Counted from the first letter of the stretch, positions 7,795 through 16,309 are shown. The stretch is DNA of 64,000 bases from Hydrogenophaga sp. (GCA_018333605.1 JAGXSV010000083.1:1-64000), one strand, 5' to 3'. Made by a program: numbers and translations. Notes: a model not told the origin generated them from the sequence alone.

Positions 7795-8946
7795 TCAGAA
7801 CAACTCGGGGCAGGAGGCGCCCCTCTGCTCTTCTTGTGCTTCTTCACGCTCGGTTGCCTCGTCTTGTCCTGTGATTACCAGTCGCGAACGATGAACGGAT
7901 GAGTCGAGGAGATACCGAAGTGCATTGAAGCCCGGCCGGCTGATCGACGCCAGCTCTTGCGAACTGACTTCCATTGACGGACCCTCTGGTTTTTGAAGCT
8001 TGATGCGCACTTCCTCAAGGTTCTTGGCGAACCACTGGCAATCGTCTTTGGTGAACGAGAAGCTTGCGCTGTCGCTACAAGGCAGGGGCTGCTTCAGGCC
8101 TGCGTCCACCTCGCGCAGGAGAGGCCTCAGAACCTTGTGGCCAGTGCTGGAATGGATGTCACCTGCGACTTTGATCACCGTAGCAGGAAGATCGTAGCCG
8201 TCTGCCTCTCCGATCCAGATCAGCTTCCCATTGAAGGTGGCCAGGTGAGCTAGCACCTCTGATGGGCTGCCTGGGTAGGCCATGTTGATGTTGGTCCGGT
8301 AGATTCGCAACTCCAGCGCCGGCTTCTGCGCCTGCGGCAGGGTGCTTTCGGCCGAGCCGCCAAGCCCGCCTGTTGTCGTGTTCGGGTGCTGAAAAGCTCT
8401 CCAGACAGAGATCCCCTTGAGTCGAGACTTGCGATCGTTGAAGTCCAGTCCGTCGTACTCCACGTCGTTGATGATCGCCTTAATCGCGTCAAAGTCCGTG
8501 GCCAGCGAGAACTCAACTTGCATCGGTTTGCTCTGCGGGTCGAGGATTTTGTGGGCCAGATCGAGACGACCGCTGTCCTGAAGGTGCCGACGGATCGCCG
8601 CCCGATTCTCATCGGTTATGGCCGCGTAGAAGCCCTTGTGAGCGTTCTCCAGAAAAACCTTGTCGGATGCCAACTGCAAAGGGGCTTCAAGCACCCTGAG
8701 CATGGCATCAACAAAGGCTGTTTCTGATCGTCCTCCAACCTTGAGCATTCCTCCTGGGATGCTGGATGCGACGCCGTAGATGCGACGGATGATGTCGGCC
8801 TTGCTGCCGAATGCCATGGCGCACCATGAAGAGTGCTTTGGCCCGTCTTTGATGCAGTGCGTTTTCTCTTCCCAGAGATACGCAACGCGGCCATCTGCGG
8901 TTTTCCATGTCTTGACGCGGGCAGCGTCGAATACTGTTGCACCCAT
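7795..8946 (-). CDS. Hypothetical protein, 383 aa
   Basis: The start MGATVFDAARV at 8946 lies behind GAAAGGAGAG in leader M8; the upstream extension to 9042 reads through the module and is rejected. It is soluble, with no signal or membrane segment. The C-terminus is Glu/Gln rich (TEREEAQEEQRGASC). It has the size of an enzyme, but no catalytic motif is recognised. Confidence 0.7.
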   Translation of the reverse strand: MGATVFDAARVKTWKTADGRVAYLWEEKTHCIKDGPKHSSWCAMAFGSKADIIRRIYGVASSIPGGMLKVGGRSETAFVDAMLRVLEAPLQLASDKVFLENAHKGFYAAITDENRAAIRRHLQDSGRLDLAHKILDPQSKPMQVEFSLATDFDAIKAIINDVEYDGLDFNDRKSRLKGISVWRAFQHPNTTTGGLGGSAESTLPQAQKPALELRIYRTNINMAYPGSPSEVLAHLATFNGKLIWIGEADGYDLPATVIKVAGDIHSSTGHKVLRPLLREVDAGLKQPLPCSDSASFSFTKDDCQWFAKNLEEVRIKLQKPEGPSMEVSSQELASISRPGFNALRYLLDSSVHRSRLVITGQDEATEREEAQEEQRGASCPELF

Positions 8947-8954
8947 GGTGCTCT

Positions 8955-8989
8955 CCTTTCGGTACCGCAGCTGCGGTGGTTGAGAAAGG
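8955..8989 (-). promoter_or_regulatory. Leader hairpin M8
   Basis: Outer arms CCTTTC/GAAAGG, CAACC motif, apical CCGCA/TGCGG. A long terminator hairpin (AGCCCGCC/GGCGGGCT-like) for the upstream gene is at 9033-9053. Confidence 0.65.
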
Positions 8990-9071
8990 GTCCCAGGTGG
9001 GCTTGCCGATGCAGTCCTGAACCGCATAGGGAAGCCCGCCAAAGCGGCGGGCTGGTGTGGATGGTGAGTTC

Positions 9072-9290
9072 TCAGCGGCGATAGTGGATTGGCCGTTCGT
9101 ATCGCCCGGTTTCGTCGCGGTAGATGCTGACAAACCGCCCGCGTTTGGACCCGTCTTCAAAGGTGAAGCTGAACGTCTCACCATAGGCCAGGGACTTAGT
9201 GATCGGCCAGGCTTCCACCAGGTTCTCGGCGGCCAATGCGGCGTTGAGCGTCTCGAAGCGGTTTTGCTTCGTTGCCTCAGGCCTGGCCAT
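9072..9290 (-). CDS. Hypothetical small protein, 72 aa
   Basis: It overlaps the end of the upstream gene by 14 bases. The first half is helical (FETLNAALAAENLVEAW). The second half is beta-rich and basic (FTFEDGSKRGRFVSIYRDE). No family is recognised. Confidence 0.6.
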   Translation of the reverse strand: MARPEATKQNRFETLNAALAAENLVEAWPITKSLAYGETFSFTFEDGSKRGRFVSIYRDETGRYERPIHYRR

Positions 9291-9528
9291 GGCACTTGTC
9301 CTCTGCGTAGTGCAGGTAGTACTGAGTACGAACCTCGCCGGAGGAAAGCAGGAGCTGACTGAAGCTGGGGTAGTTGTTGGGCCAGTCCGGCGACACCACC
9401 TTCATGGACAACAGGCGTTGGGTGGTATCCCCTTTGCTCTTCTGGACCTCGAAGGAATAGGCAATGCCATCCTTGTCGGCCTTGTTCAGCACATCGAAGA
9501 AGGATGCGGCTGTGATTTCGACTTGCAT
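9277..9528 (-). CDS. Hypothetical small protein, 83 aa
   Basis: The start MQVEITAASFF at 9528 follows AAAAGGAG within leader M9. The frame continues open to 9699 across the module, but that part is non-coding leader and terminator. The protein is compact and beta-rich (YSFEVQKSKGDTTQRLLSMKV), with Tyr-rich strands near the end. Function unknown. Confidence 0.65.
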   Translation of the reverse strand: MQVEITAASFFDVLNKADKDGIAYSFEVQKSKGDTTQRLLSMKVVSPDWPNNYPSFSQLLLSSGEVRTQYYLHYAEDKCHGQA

Positions 9529-9531
9529 CGT

Positions 9532-9571
9532 GACTCCTTTTCCGCAGATGCGGTGTTGAAAAACCGGAGTC
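9532..9571 (-). promoter_or_regulatory. Leader hairpin M9
   Basis: Outer arms GACTCC/GGAGTC continue into TTTT/AAAA. This is the most divergent outer stem and is fully paired. CAACA and an apical CCGCA/TGCGG hairpin follow. The upstream terminator is at 9618-9640. Confidence 0.7.
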
Positions 9572-9650
9572 GGCCTTGTAGAGGCGCTTTCTGCTGTGCC
9601 CGTCGGGCGCAGTAGAAAGCTCCCCCCAGGGGGAAAGCTTTGGATACAGA

Positions 9651-10136
9651 TCAGATGGAGGGTTCCTCCTGTGCGTTCATGCACACAGACGGATCGCACT
9701 CGACCAACTCGTTTCCAGCCACGGTGAAGGCGACCTCGCCGTCTTCGCTGAGAGCTTCGGTTCCATGCTCACGCATGAATTGCTGGATCCGGTTGATCTG
9801 CTTGCCATCGCAGGGGATGCGTTGGCCACCGGCCTTCAGGAACTTGCACCAGAGGTTGTGCCATGGCGCGATGGTTCCGCTGGGGAAGCCGTTGTCCATC
9901 GGCACTGGCAGCAGTTCCAGCGTTTTGCCGGAAGAGGTCTTGATGGTCAGGGGGGCGGTGAGTTTGAGTTGCATGGATGGTTTCTTCGATTGGTTGTTGA
10001 GTAGCGCCGCTTGTCGTTCATTGAATGCAACGATCTCCTCAATGTCGGAGATGTTGTCTTCAAGGGTCTGAAGAGCTCGCCGCGCATAAATCGGCAAGTG
10101 CTGCCACTGCTCCGTCGATGGTTGGGTGATGTTCAT
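9651..10136 (-). CDS. Hypothetical protein, 161 aa (paralogue of 10621-10920)
   Basis: Third gene of a coupled cassette; its ATG overlaps the preceding stop as ATGA. The first 25 residues (QHLPIYARRALQTLE) match the start of the gene at 10621-10920 (QHLPLYARCALEYLE), so the two share an N-terminal helical module. The rest is beta-rich and Cys-poor. Function unknown. Confidence 0.65.
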   Translation of the reverse strand: MNITQPSTEQWQHLPIYARRALQTLEDNISDIEEIVAFNERQAALLNNQSKKPSMQLKLTAPLTIKTSSGKTLELLPVPMDNGFPSGTIAPWHNLWCKFLKAGGQRIPCDGKQINRIQQFMREHGTEALSEDGEVAFTVAGNELVECDPSVCMNAQEEPSI

Positions 10137-10609
10137 TCGAGATCCTGATGGTTGTGGCCGAGGATGATCACTTCGGCGCCGTAGCGGTCTTTCACCGCCT
10201 TGATCCGCGCTTCATCGGTCTTTCCTTTGATCACAGTCCACTCACCCTTCTTGTACTGCTGGCCCGGCTTGCGCACATAGGTTTTGGTAGCAGTCATCCG
10301 GGCGATCCTGCGTCGCATGACTTCGTCTTCGACCAGGCAGCTGATCATGAGATCGGCATCCTGTTGGACGGGGTCCATGCCGTAATCGGACATGTCCATC
10401 GGCGGGAGCGTTGCGGCGATCTCGTTGAGGGTCTTCTCGATACTGAACGGGTCGTAGCGGTGTGCACTGCCTTGCCCATCATTGAAGGCTTTGCCGACGC
10501 GCTTGCCATCGACATAGACCGTCGCCTCGAAGCAGGGGGTCTCCTGCGAGGCGAACTCGCTGTGCTTGAGGTTCTTGAGGGTTACGCGCCCCGTTTCGTT
10601 CGTGCTCAT
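10133..10609 (-). CDS. Hypothetical protein, 158 aa
   Basis: The start MSTNETGRV at 10609 has a GAGG site that overlaps the stop of the upstream gene; a TTG at 10624 is the alternative. The C-terminal half is basic (TKTYVRKPGQQYKKGEW) and resembles nucleic-acid-binding tails. It sits between two paralogous genes in the same cassette. No family is recognised. Confidence 0.6.
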   Translation of the reverse strand: MSTNETGRVTLKNLKHSEFASQETPCFEATVYVDGKRVGKAFNDGQGSAHRYDPFSIEKTLNEIAATLPPMDMSDYGMDPVQQDADLMISCLVEDEVMRRRIARMTATKTYVRKPGQQYKKGEWTVIKGKTDEARIKAVKDRYGAEVIILGHNHQDLE

Positions 10610-10620
10610 GGATGTGCGCC

Positions 10621-10920
10621 TCAAGCAGATTGAACATCAGGCTGGCGACGGCAGACGGCGCTGGAGCCATCGCCATACCACCGGGCCACGCTTCCGGTGC
10701 AGTCCATTCCCGAGTGAGCGAAGCGGCGGATGGCGATTGCGTGCGCGGAAAAGCGCACGTGCTCGTCGATCTCGCTGCCACAAGACTTGGCGTAGTGTTC
10801 CAGGTAACCGTTGAGCTTGGCGATGCTGCGCTCGCCTTGGGCTTCCAGGTATTCCAGGGCGCATCGTGCGTACAGCGGCAGGTGCTGCATGGAGTCCGGG
10901 GGACGCTGGTCGCTGTTCAT
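10621..10920 (-). CDS. Hypothetical protein, 99 aa (paralogue of 9651-10136)
   Basis: First gene of a three-gene cassette behind leader M10. Its N-terminal stretch QHLPLYARCALEYLE is nearly repeated in the third gene of the same cassette. The middle has EHVRFSAHAIAIRRFAHSG. Duplicated N-terminal modules in one cassette suggest a shared partner or interaction. Confidence 0.65.
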   Translation of the reverse strand: MNSDQRPPDSMQHLPLYARCALEYLEAQGERSIAKLNGYLEHYAKSCGSEIDEHVRFSAHAIAIRRFAHSGMDCTGSVARWYGDGSSAVCRRQPDVQSA

Positions 10921-10925
10921 GTCGG

Positions 10926-10964
10926 TCCTTTCTCATTCCCGCAATCGCGGTGGTTGATAAAGGA
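10926..10964 (-). promoter_or_regulatory. Leader hairpin M10
   Basis: Outer arms TCCTTT/AAAGGA, CAACC motif, apical CCGC/GCGG. Here AAAGGA is exactly the ribosome-binding site of the gene at 10621-10920. The upstream terminator GCCCCC/GGGGGC is at 11016-11031. Confidence 0.7.
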
Positions 10965-11059
10965 GCGCCTGAGAGGCCTTCTCATGCTTGGGGCCATGGC
11001 ACGGAGCATGAGAAGGCCCCCGGGTGGGGGCTGGTGGTGTGTGTCTGCAGACTGACTGA

Positions 11060-11287
11060 CTACAGTCGGTCGACAGCGTGTTTGGCCAGCAGGAGCGTCG
11101 AGCCGGTTCCAGCCCGAAAATGCTTCACTGCTGAGACGATCCCAACGGTGTCCTTGAGCAGCTTGCACTGGGCAAGAAGGCTGTCGTTAGCCAACTCGTT
11201 GACGAGCGCATCTGCCGCTTCCTGTTCCAGGCGATAGAGCTCGGTCCGATGCCAGTTGATCAGTGCCTGGCGGTTCTCTGGTGTCAT
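11060..11287 (-). CDS. Hypothetical small protein, 75 aa
   Basis: The start MTPENRQAL at 11287 has GAAGGGAACC upstream in leader M11. The protein is almost entirely helical, with RTELYRLEQEAADALVNEL in the first half. It has no membrane segment. Function unknown. Confidence 0.65.
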   Translation of the reverse strand: MTPENRQALINWHRTELYRLEQEAADALVNELANDSLLAQCKLLKDTVGIVSAVKHFRAGTGSTLLLAKHAVDRL

Positions 11288-11294
11288 GTCGGTT

Positions 11295-11330
11295 CCCTTC
11301 ATTTCCGCAACTGCGGTGTTGGTCGAAGGG
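11295..11330 (-). promoter_or_regulatory. Leader hairpin M11
   Basis: Outer arms CCCTTC/GAAGGG, CCAAC motif, apical CCGCA/TGCGG. The upstream terminator AGCCCGC/GCGGGCT is at 11373-11390. Confidence 0.65.
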
Positions 11331-11415
11331 GTGTGATCGGACTTTCTTTTGCCCCCGCAGGAGGCAGAAGAAAGCCCGCCGAAGCGGGCTTGTGGTCATC
11401 GTTGGTCTGCGATGG

Positions 11416-11556
11416 TCACGACGAGCGCCGGCCTTCGAAAACCTCCTTCATCACCGCCTTGCTTTCAAGACGAGCTCCGTTGATCGCTCCCACCAGGGGG
11501 GCGAAGAACATCCGGAAGCTGTCACGCCAGATTCTGCGGATGTCGCTGAGTTTCAC
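11416..11556 (-). CDS. Hypothetical small protein, 46 aa, GTG start
   Basis: Its GTG overlaps the stop of the upstream membrane protein gene as GTGA. The protein begins MKLSDIRRIWRDSF and has an amphipathic stretch, MFFAPLVGAINGARL. It is probably a membrane-associated partner of the upstream 83-aa protein. A longer frame upstream is antisense-like and ignored. Confidence 0.55.
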   Translation of the reverse strand: MKLSDIRRIWRDSFRMFFAPLVGAINGARLESKAVMKEVFEGRRSS

Positions 11557-11804
11557 TTGAACATCTCCTTCACAAAAAGCCAGCTGGTCTTCGAAATATA
11601 CGCTGCAAAGAGGGTCAAGTCCATGGCCAGCAGGATGTCGGAGGAGCCGCTCAAGGCTGCCGCCGTGAACTTCGAGACACCGATGCTGGTGGCCCACTGG
11701 GCTGCCAGGTCAAGGCCTACGGCGGGCATCGCCAGAACCGAGAAAATCAAGGTTCCGAAGAACATGTGAACCAAAAGCTCCATTTCGTGTTTTTTGTTTT
11801 CCAT
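11553..11804 (-). CDS. Small membrane protein, 83 aa
   Basis: The start MENKKHEMELL at 11804 has AGAAAGGAT upstream. Two hydrophobic segments are visible: VHMFFGTLIFSVLAMPAVGL (about residues 11-30) and ILLAMDLTLFAAYI (about 58-71). This suggests a two-pass inner-membrane protein. The layout with the coupled 46-aa gene resembles small two-component holin-like or toxin pairs, but nothing in the sequence proves that. Confidence 0.65.
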   Translation of the reverse strand: MENKKHEMELLVHMFFGTLIFSVLAMPAVGLDLAAQWATSIGVSKFTAAALSGSSDILLAMDLTLFAAYISKTSWLFVKEMFK

Positions 11805-11810
11805 AACGAT

Positions 11811-11850
11811 CCTTTCTGAAAATCCCTTCGTGAGGGCTATGTTGGTGCTT
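11811..11850 (-). promoter_or_regulatory. Diverged leader module (M12)
   Basis: On the minus strand an ACCAAC motif is followed by a CCCT/AGGG apical hairpin and the AGAAAGGAT ribosome site of the 83-aa membrane protein. The outer 5' arm is absent, so the site is not sequestered in the same way. Confidence 0.4.
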
Positions 11851-12010
11851 CTGGTCACTACATCGACCTTCAGCTTGTCCGTATAGCAACGGAGGGTGGA
11901 AACCGAGGATCCGCAAGCGGATTGCTCTGGCGGGGACCACAGCGATACGCTCGAAGGACTTGAATTTCGCTCTGCAAGGCGTAGCATCAAGGGAACACAA
12001 GGAGTGCTCT

Positions 12011-12214
12011 ATGTCGAATTCCAATGCACCGCTGCCCAGCTATCGGCCTCAAAGCCCCGCCCAAAGCGACGCCGATTTCGCATCAGGCGTGACCGCCCCT
12101 TCTGCCCTTGACCGGGATGTGAACGTGATGGCCGGCCGATTCGAGGCCATGGGCTTGCCCCGCGATGAGTTCCTGGCCATGTGCGAGAAGGCAGCGAATT
12201 CCCAGCAGGCATAG
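12011..12214 (+). CDS. Hypothetical small protein, 67 aa, against the cluster direction
   Basis: This is the only plus-strand gene in the first 26 kb. The start MSNSNAPLP at 12011 has a good AAGGAG site. The C-terminal half (VMAGRFEAMGLPRDEFLAMC) is helical and resembles many short proteins of plasmids and phages. The upstream 180 bases hold divergent promoters for it and the membrane protein gene, with a possible TTGAAT / TAGCAT pair at about 11958-11986. It has no leader module. Confidence 0.65.
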   Translation: MSNSNAPLPSYRPQSPAQSDADFASGVTAPSALDRDVNVMAGRFEAMGLPRDEFLAMCEKAANSQQA

Positions 12215-12230
12215 CCCGCTGGGTTTCGCA

Positions 12231-12578
12231 TCAGATGACCCGGGCAAACTTCGCATTTGCCCATGCCTGCCCCACGCGTCGAATCACTGTGTCAGGTGCT
12301 TTCCCAATGATTCGCTCGATGTTTGCCATCGCGACCCATTGATCGCCGCCTGAACCCCAGTGGAACTGGGTGTGGTACGGCAGCCCCATGGCACCAAGCT
12401 CAGCGTCATCTGCGATGACAACCGTGGTTGGCTCGTTGACGAGGTTCTTTGTTGACCCCAGCAGCAGGTAGAGCCTGCTTGCTTGGACCTCGACCACGAT
12501 AGCTGGGCGTACCTTTGTTTGACTACCGTAGTGGGCGTTCGCGTAGACCACGTCGCCCGGTTTGATTTGTCCTTGCAT
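12231..12578 (-). CDS. PemK/MazF-like protein, 115 aa
   Basis: The start MQGQIKPGDVVYANA at 12578 follows AAAGGAGAG. The opening GDVVYANAHYG, then KVRPAIVVE and YLLLGSTKN, matches the beta-barrel pattern of the PemK/MazF/CcdB-like fold (GDVV...RPaiV). Those proteins are mostly mRNA interferase toxins. No antitoxin gene lies beside it; the neighbours are unknown cassette genes, so it may be a solitary member with another role. The last 40 residues differ from typical MazF. Confidence 0.6.
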   Translation of the reverse strand: MQGQIKPGDVVYANAHYGSQTKVRPAIVVEVQASRLYLLLGSTKNLVNEPTTVVIADDAELGAMGLPYHTQFHWGSGGDQWVAMANIERIIGKAPDTVIRRVGQAWANAKFARVI

Positions 12579-12584
12579 GATTGC

Positions 12585-12618
12585 TCTCCTTTCCGCAGCT
12601 GCGGTGTTGCGAAGGAGA
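12585..12618 (-). promoter_or_regulatory. Leader hairpin M13
   Basis: Outer arms TCTCCTT/AAGGAGA, CAACA motif, apical CCGCA/TGCGG. The 3' arm contains the ribosome site of the PemK-like gene. No clear terminator hairpin precedes it, only a CTTCCGGC/GCCG-type stem near 12635-12660. Confidence 0.65.
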
Positions 12619-12723
12619 TTCGTCATGGGCTTTCGGATGCGGCGGCACAGCCGGAAGACCACGGAGGGCTTATCTCGTTGACGTAGAGGAGCCAGCCAAG
12701 GGCCAGATGGCCCTTGAGCTGGT

Positions 12724-12963
12724 TCAGACAGACGTTCTTTGTCCCTGGCGGTTGCTGCCTTTGAGGGTTGCGCAGCCGATCGCGACGCTGACTCCGAGGT
12801 AGGCCCGCACCATGTTCAGGATTTGCGTTCCTCGCCCCGGCTTGATGAGGGCCGCGGTCTTGCGATCGGAACGCACCCTGGTGAGCCAAAGGGCGTCTTC
12901 CAGGGGCACGCCGGCGCTTCTCAGCAACTTGGGGTCAAGCGGGTTGTTGGTCGATGCTGTCAC
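12724..12963 (-). CDS. Hypothetical protein, 79 aa (tandem paralogue 1)
   Basis: It is clearly related to the gene at 13138-13338: both share NPLDP, AGVPL(E/D)DALW, SDRK and the pattern G..ILhxhRxYhGV. The unique C-terminal tail (CATLKGSNRQGQRTSV) is basic. A tandem duplication inside the cassette array is likely. Function unknown. Confidence 0.65.
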   Translation of the reverse strand: MTASTNNPLDPKLLRSAGVPLEDALWLTRVRSDRKTAALIKPGRGTQILNMVRAYLGVSVAIGCATLKGSNRQGQRTSV

Positions 12964-12968
12964 GGTTG

Positions 12969-13004
12969 CACTCCTTTCCGCAGTTGCGGTGTTACAAAGG
13001 AGTG
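12969..13004 (-). promoter_or_regulatory. Leader hairpin M14
   Basis: Nine perfect base pairs, CACTCCTTT/AAAGGAGTG, enclose AACA and an apical CCGCA/TGCGG. This is the longest uninterrupted outer stem, and the AAAGGAG ribosome site is wholly inside it. A terminator (GCCGGGGGC/GCCCCCGGC) with a TTGTTT tail for the upstream gene is at 13081-13103. Confidence 0.7.
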
Positions 13005-13137
13005 GCCAATGGGCTTTCGGCTAGGCAATACCAGCAGGAAACCCACTCGTTTGCGCATCAGTCGCTTGAGGCAGAAACAAGCCGGGGGCTATAAGCCCCC
13101 GGCATTGTCTGAACAAACACATCTCGAGCATCCGAAA

Positions 13138-13338
13138 TCAGTGCGCAGCCACCGGCGGCGACGCGACGACGCCGAAGTACATGCGCAGCTGATGGAGAAT
13201 GCGTTGGCCACGGGTTTGCCGCAGAGCCACGATCTTGCGATCGGAGGGTACCTTGGTAATCCACAGGGCATCGTCCAGAGGCACGCCAGCGGCTTGGAGG
13301 ACTTGGGGGTCGAGAGGGTTTTGTACGGTCTTGGCCAT
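13138..13338 (-). CDS. Hypothetical protein, 66 aa (tandem paralogue 2)
   Basis: The start MAKTVQNPLDP at 13338 has a GGAG site. About half of its residues match the neighbouring 79-aa protein. It lacks the full leader module: only AACACCG and the ribosome site are seen upstream. Function unknown. Confidence 0.65.
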   Translation of the reverse strand: MAKTVQNPLDPQVLQAAGVPLDDALWITKVPSDRKIVALRQTRGQRILHQLRMYFGVVASPPVAAH

Positions 13339-13724
13339 GATAGACTCCAAACGGTGTTCCGGGCACGACGCCCCCGAATGACCCGTGCAGATCATTTGGG
13401 GGCGTCGCGTTCCAGCTCCTGCCTGGACGGCATGGCCAATTCAAAGTCCGTCCACGCAGGGTGAACGACTTGGACTCGTTTCTCTGTCAGCAACAGCTGA
13501 CACTGTCTTGCCTTGGACGATCAGATCGACAATGGAGGTCAAAAACCCCAGTGTGATTGCTCTGACCGGTTCAGCAGCGCTCTCCTTCCCGTACGAACGG
13601 ATCATTGATGGAGAACCCCGATGGGCTTTCTCAAAGCTTTCCCTTTGAGAAAGCCCACTCCTGGCGGAGTGGGTTGAAACCGTAGTTTATTCGCAAGACG
13701 ACGTCACGGCAACACGTTGTCGCG
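13339..13724. other. Long intergenic region
   Basis: No credible gene is present. On the minus strand an ACCCACTCC/GGAGTGGGT hairpin running into CTTTCTC (13650-13680), followed by a GAGAAAG/CTTTCTC stem (13636-13660), terminates nrdJ. The stretch 13345-13410 has a GCGACGCCCCC/GGGGGCGTCG inverted repeat around the region where a promoter for the minus-strand paralogue pair could lie. The remainder shows nothing I can name. Confidence 0.4.
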
Positions 13725-16301
13725 TCAGCCGCACGCCCCGATGCTTCCGCAGTTTGTGCAGAAGTCGCAGCCATCCTTTCGGATCACTGCATGGTCGCCG
13801 CACTCTTTGCACTCTTTGCCCGCAAGACGCTGCGCCGGCCCTTGAGCCCGGGTAGCAGTTTCCTCGCTGACTTTCATGCTGGCGGCCTTCTTCGCGCGGA
13901 CCATGCTTGGCACGGGGTTTCCATCCACGTCCAACACTCCCTTGGAAATGAGCGCCTCCTGGACAGCATAGGCAACCAGTGCAACTTCCGATCCATGGAA
14001 CCGCGGAACGCGGGTGCCATCGTCCTTGATGTAGTGCCCGTATCGCACACGTCCTTTGTCCGAGCGCACGCCTCGGCCGTCCTGCAGTGCCTTGGCCAGA
14101 AGTGGGATCCCCGACCGTGCCAGCAGCGAGAGGCTACGGGCATACGCGGCCACCCATTCCGAGGGAACTCCATCAGGTGATGCCGTGATGAACACCTCGA
14201 CGGGGCGAAGGACTTGCACCTCTTGCCCGGCGATCATGCCCATCACATCCACGAACGAGACGGTCAGGTACATGGTTGCATCGCCAGCAGGCCCCATGTA
14301 GGCCACCTTCTTGACGACTGCCTCCAGATCACCCTTGGGGCGCTTGGTGAGAACGATCGTCGCTGGATCCTGGTTGTCTTCTCGCTTCTCGCTTGCGACC
14401 TCTTCTTTGGGCGCTGTCGGCTTCTCTTGGGCAGGTGCTACCTCCAGGACCGCGCCCCGGATCGGGTTTGGCCGGTAGCAGGCGACGCCTTTGAGACCGA
14501 GCTGGTGGGCCCGCTTGTAGATCGCCTTGAAGTCTGTGAACGGATAGTCCACCGGCACGTTGATGGTCTTGGAAATCGCGCTGTCAACGAATGGCTGCGC
14601 TGCTGCCAGCACAGCCAGGTGCTGGTCCACCGTCAGTGTCTGTGCCGTCACCAGTGAACTGGGCAGCACCTCCTTGACGCTGTAGTTGCCGTCCTCGAAG
14701 GCAAACGTTTCTTGGTAGCTGCAGATTGCATCCAGCAGCGCCTGCTTGAAGTCCTGTGCCTTCTCCTCGTGGCACCAGTTGCTGACATCGCCATGCTCGA
14801 TGAAGACACGCAGGGCGTGATCCATCACCGCGAACGAATCCGTTCCGCCATCGGCCGTGCGCTTGTTTCGCCTGTAGGCCAGACTGAAGATCGGTTCGAT
14901 GCCATTGGAGCAGTTGTCCGCAAAGGCCAGACTGATCGTGCCGGTGGGCGCGATCGACATCAGGTGGCTGTTTCGGATGCCGTGCTGTGCGATCCGCTCG
15001 CGCAGATCGTCAGGTAGGCGCATGGCAAACGCGCTTTGAAGGTACTTGTCCTTGTCGAGGGCCGGGAATGGCCCTCGCTCGATGGCCAGATCCACGGAGG
15101 CGTTGTAGACCGCGTCGCGCAGTCGGTTGGTCACCCTTTCTGCGAATGACGCTCCCATGTCCGATCCATACTCGATGCCCAGCATGGCCATGGTCGAGCC
15201 CAGTCCGGTGTACCCGGTCCCGATGCGGCGCTTGGCCTGGGCCTCCAGCTTCTGCTCTTCCAGGGGCCAGTAGGTGACATCCAGGACATTGTCCAGGAAG
15301 CGCACCAGCACTTTGGCGCATTTCTCGAACGTCACCCAGTCGAACGTGGCTTCGTCCGTGAACGGCCGATGCACGAACTTGGTCAGGATGATCTGACCCA
15401 GGTCGCAGCAGCCGTAGGGCGGCAGCATCTGTTCGGCACACGGGTTGGACGCTGCCAGGTTCTCGCAGTACCAGAGGTTGTTTTCCCGGTTGATGTTGCT
15501 GCCTAGCAGGATGCCCGGCTCAGCGAAGTCGTAGTTCGATTGCATCACCGTGTCCCACAGATCCCTGGCGTCCACCGTGCGGTAGACCCACTGACCATCA
15601 GCGCGCTGGTACACGCCGGCGTTGTTGTCCTTGAACCGCTGGCTGGGCTCGATCTGGTGGATCAGCTCCCAGGTGCGCCCTTCTTCGATGGCCTCGAAGA
15701 ACGCGTCTTCCACGAACAGGCTGACGTTGAAGTTGGTCCAGCGCCCTGGCTTTCGCTTGGCCGTGATGAACTCCATCACATCCGGATGGTCGATGCGCAG
15801 CACGCCCATCTGAGCGCCGCGGCGTGAACCAGCAGACTCGACCGTGGCACAGGATGCGTCGAACACATCCATGTAGCTGCAGGGCCCGCTGGCTTCGCTG
15901 TGGGTTCCCTTGACGAAGGCTCCGCGCGGGCGGATGCGGGAGAAGTCGTAACCGACGCCCCCTCCCCTGCGCATCGTTTCGCTGGCTTGGCGCAGCGCCT
16001 CGTAGATGCCAGGCACGCCGTCATGGTCCAGTCCCTGGATGCAGTCACCGACCGGTTGCACGAAGCAGTTGATCAGCGTGGCCTGGATTGTGGTCCCAGC
16101 CGCGCTCATGATGCGCCCGGCGCCGATCGCTCCATCCTGCATCATCTTCTCGAACTGCTTGGCCCAGTGCTTGCGGCTCTTGCTGTCTTTCTCGGCGCTG
16201 GCGATGCCGGCAGCCACGCGCTCGAAGAGCTGCATGGCCGTGGTTTCGCCTTTCTTGAGGTACTTCTCGGCCAGTACGACCTGGCTGATTTCGTTATGCA
16301 T
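13725..16301 (-). CDS. nrdJ: Vitamin B12-dependent (class II) ribonucleotide reductase
   Basis: It reduces ribonucleotides to deoxyribonucleotides using adenosylcobalamin, with or without oxygen. The 858-aa length fits NrdJ. Visible motifs are TLINCFVQP (redox Cys), MRRGGGVGYDFSRIRP, NPCAEQMLPPYGCCDLG (active-site N-x-C-x-E), PTGTISLAFADNCSNG, and a C-terminal Cys cluster, CKECG...CDFCTNCGSIGACG, typical of NrdJ tails. The start at 16301 has CAGGAG upstream in leader M15; the frame to 16547 is non-coding. Carrying an oxygen-independent reductase would let the element supply dNTPs in its host. It sits alone in its cassette. Confidence 0.95.
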   Translation of the reverse strand: MHNEISQVVLAEKYLKKGETTAMQLFERVAAGIASAEKDSKSRKHWAKQFEKMMQDGAIGAGRIMSAAGTTIQATLINCFVQPVGDCIQGLDHDGVPGIYEALRQASETMRRGGGVGYDFSRIRPRGAFVKGTHSEASGPCSYMDVFDASCATVESAGSRRGAQMGVLRIDHPDVMEFITAKRKPGRWTNFNVSLFVEDAFFEAIEEGRTWELIHQIEPSQRFKDNNAGVYQRADGQWVYRTVDARDLWDTVMQSNYDFAEPGILLGSNINRENNLWYCENLAASNPCAEQMLPPYGCCDLGQIILTKFVHRPFTDEATFDWVTFEKCAKVLVRFLDNVLDVTYWPLEEQKLEAQAKRRIGTGYTGLGSTMAMLGIEYGSDMGASFAERVTNRLRDAVYNASVDLAIERGPFPALDKDKYLQSAFAMRLPDDLRERIAQHGIRNSHLMSIAPTGTISLAFADNCSNGIEPIFSLAYRRNKRTADGGTDSFAVMDHALRVFIEHGDVSNWCHEEKAQDFKQALLDAICSYQETFAFEDGNYSVKEVLPSSLVTAQTLTVDQHLAVLAAAQPFVDSAISKTINVPVDYPFTDFKAIYKRAHQLGLKGVACYRPNPIRGAVLEVAPAQEKPTAPKEEVASEKREDNQDPATIVLTKRPKGDLEAVVKKVAYMGPAGDATMYLTVSFVDVMGMIAGQEVQVLRPVEVFITASPDGVPSEWVAAYARSLSLLARSGIPLLAKALQDGRGVRSDKGRVRYGHYIKDDGTRVPRFHGSEVALVAYAVQEALISKGVLDVDGNPVPSMVRAKKAASMKVSEETATRAQGPAQRLAGKECKECGDHAVIRKDGCDFCTNCGSIGACG

Positions 16302-16309
16302 GTGTCTTA

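Noticed and set aside
12231-12963. Toxin-antitoxin pair with the PemK-like gene
   Set aside because: The neighbour 79-aa protein has no antitoxin-type DNA-binding domain, has a clear tandem paralogue, and is separated by its own leader module.
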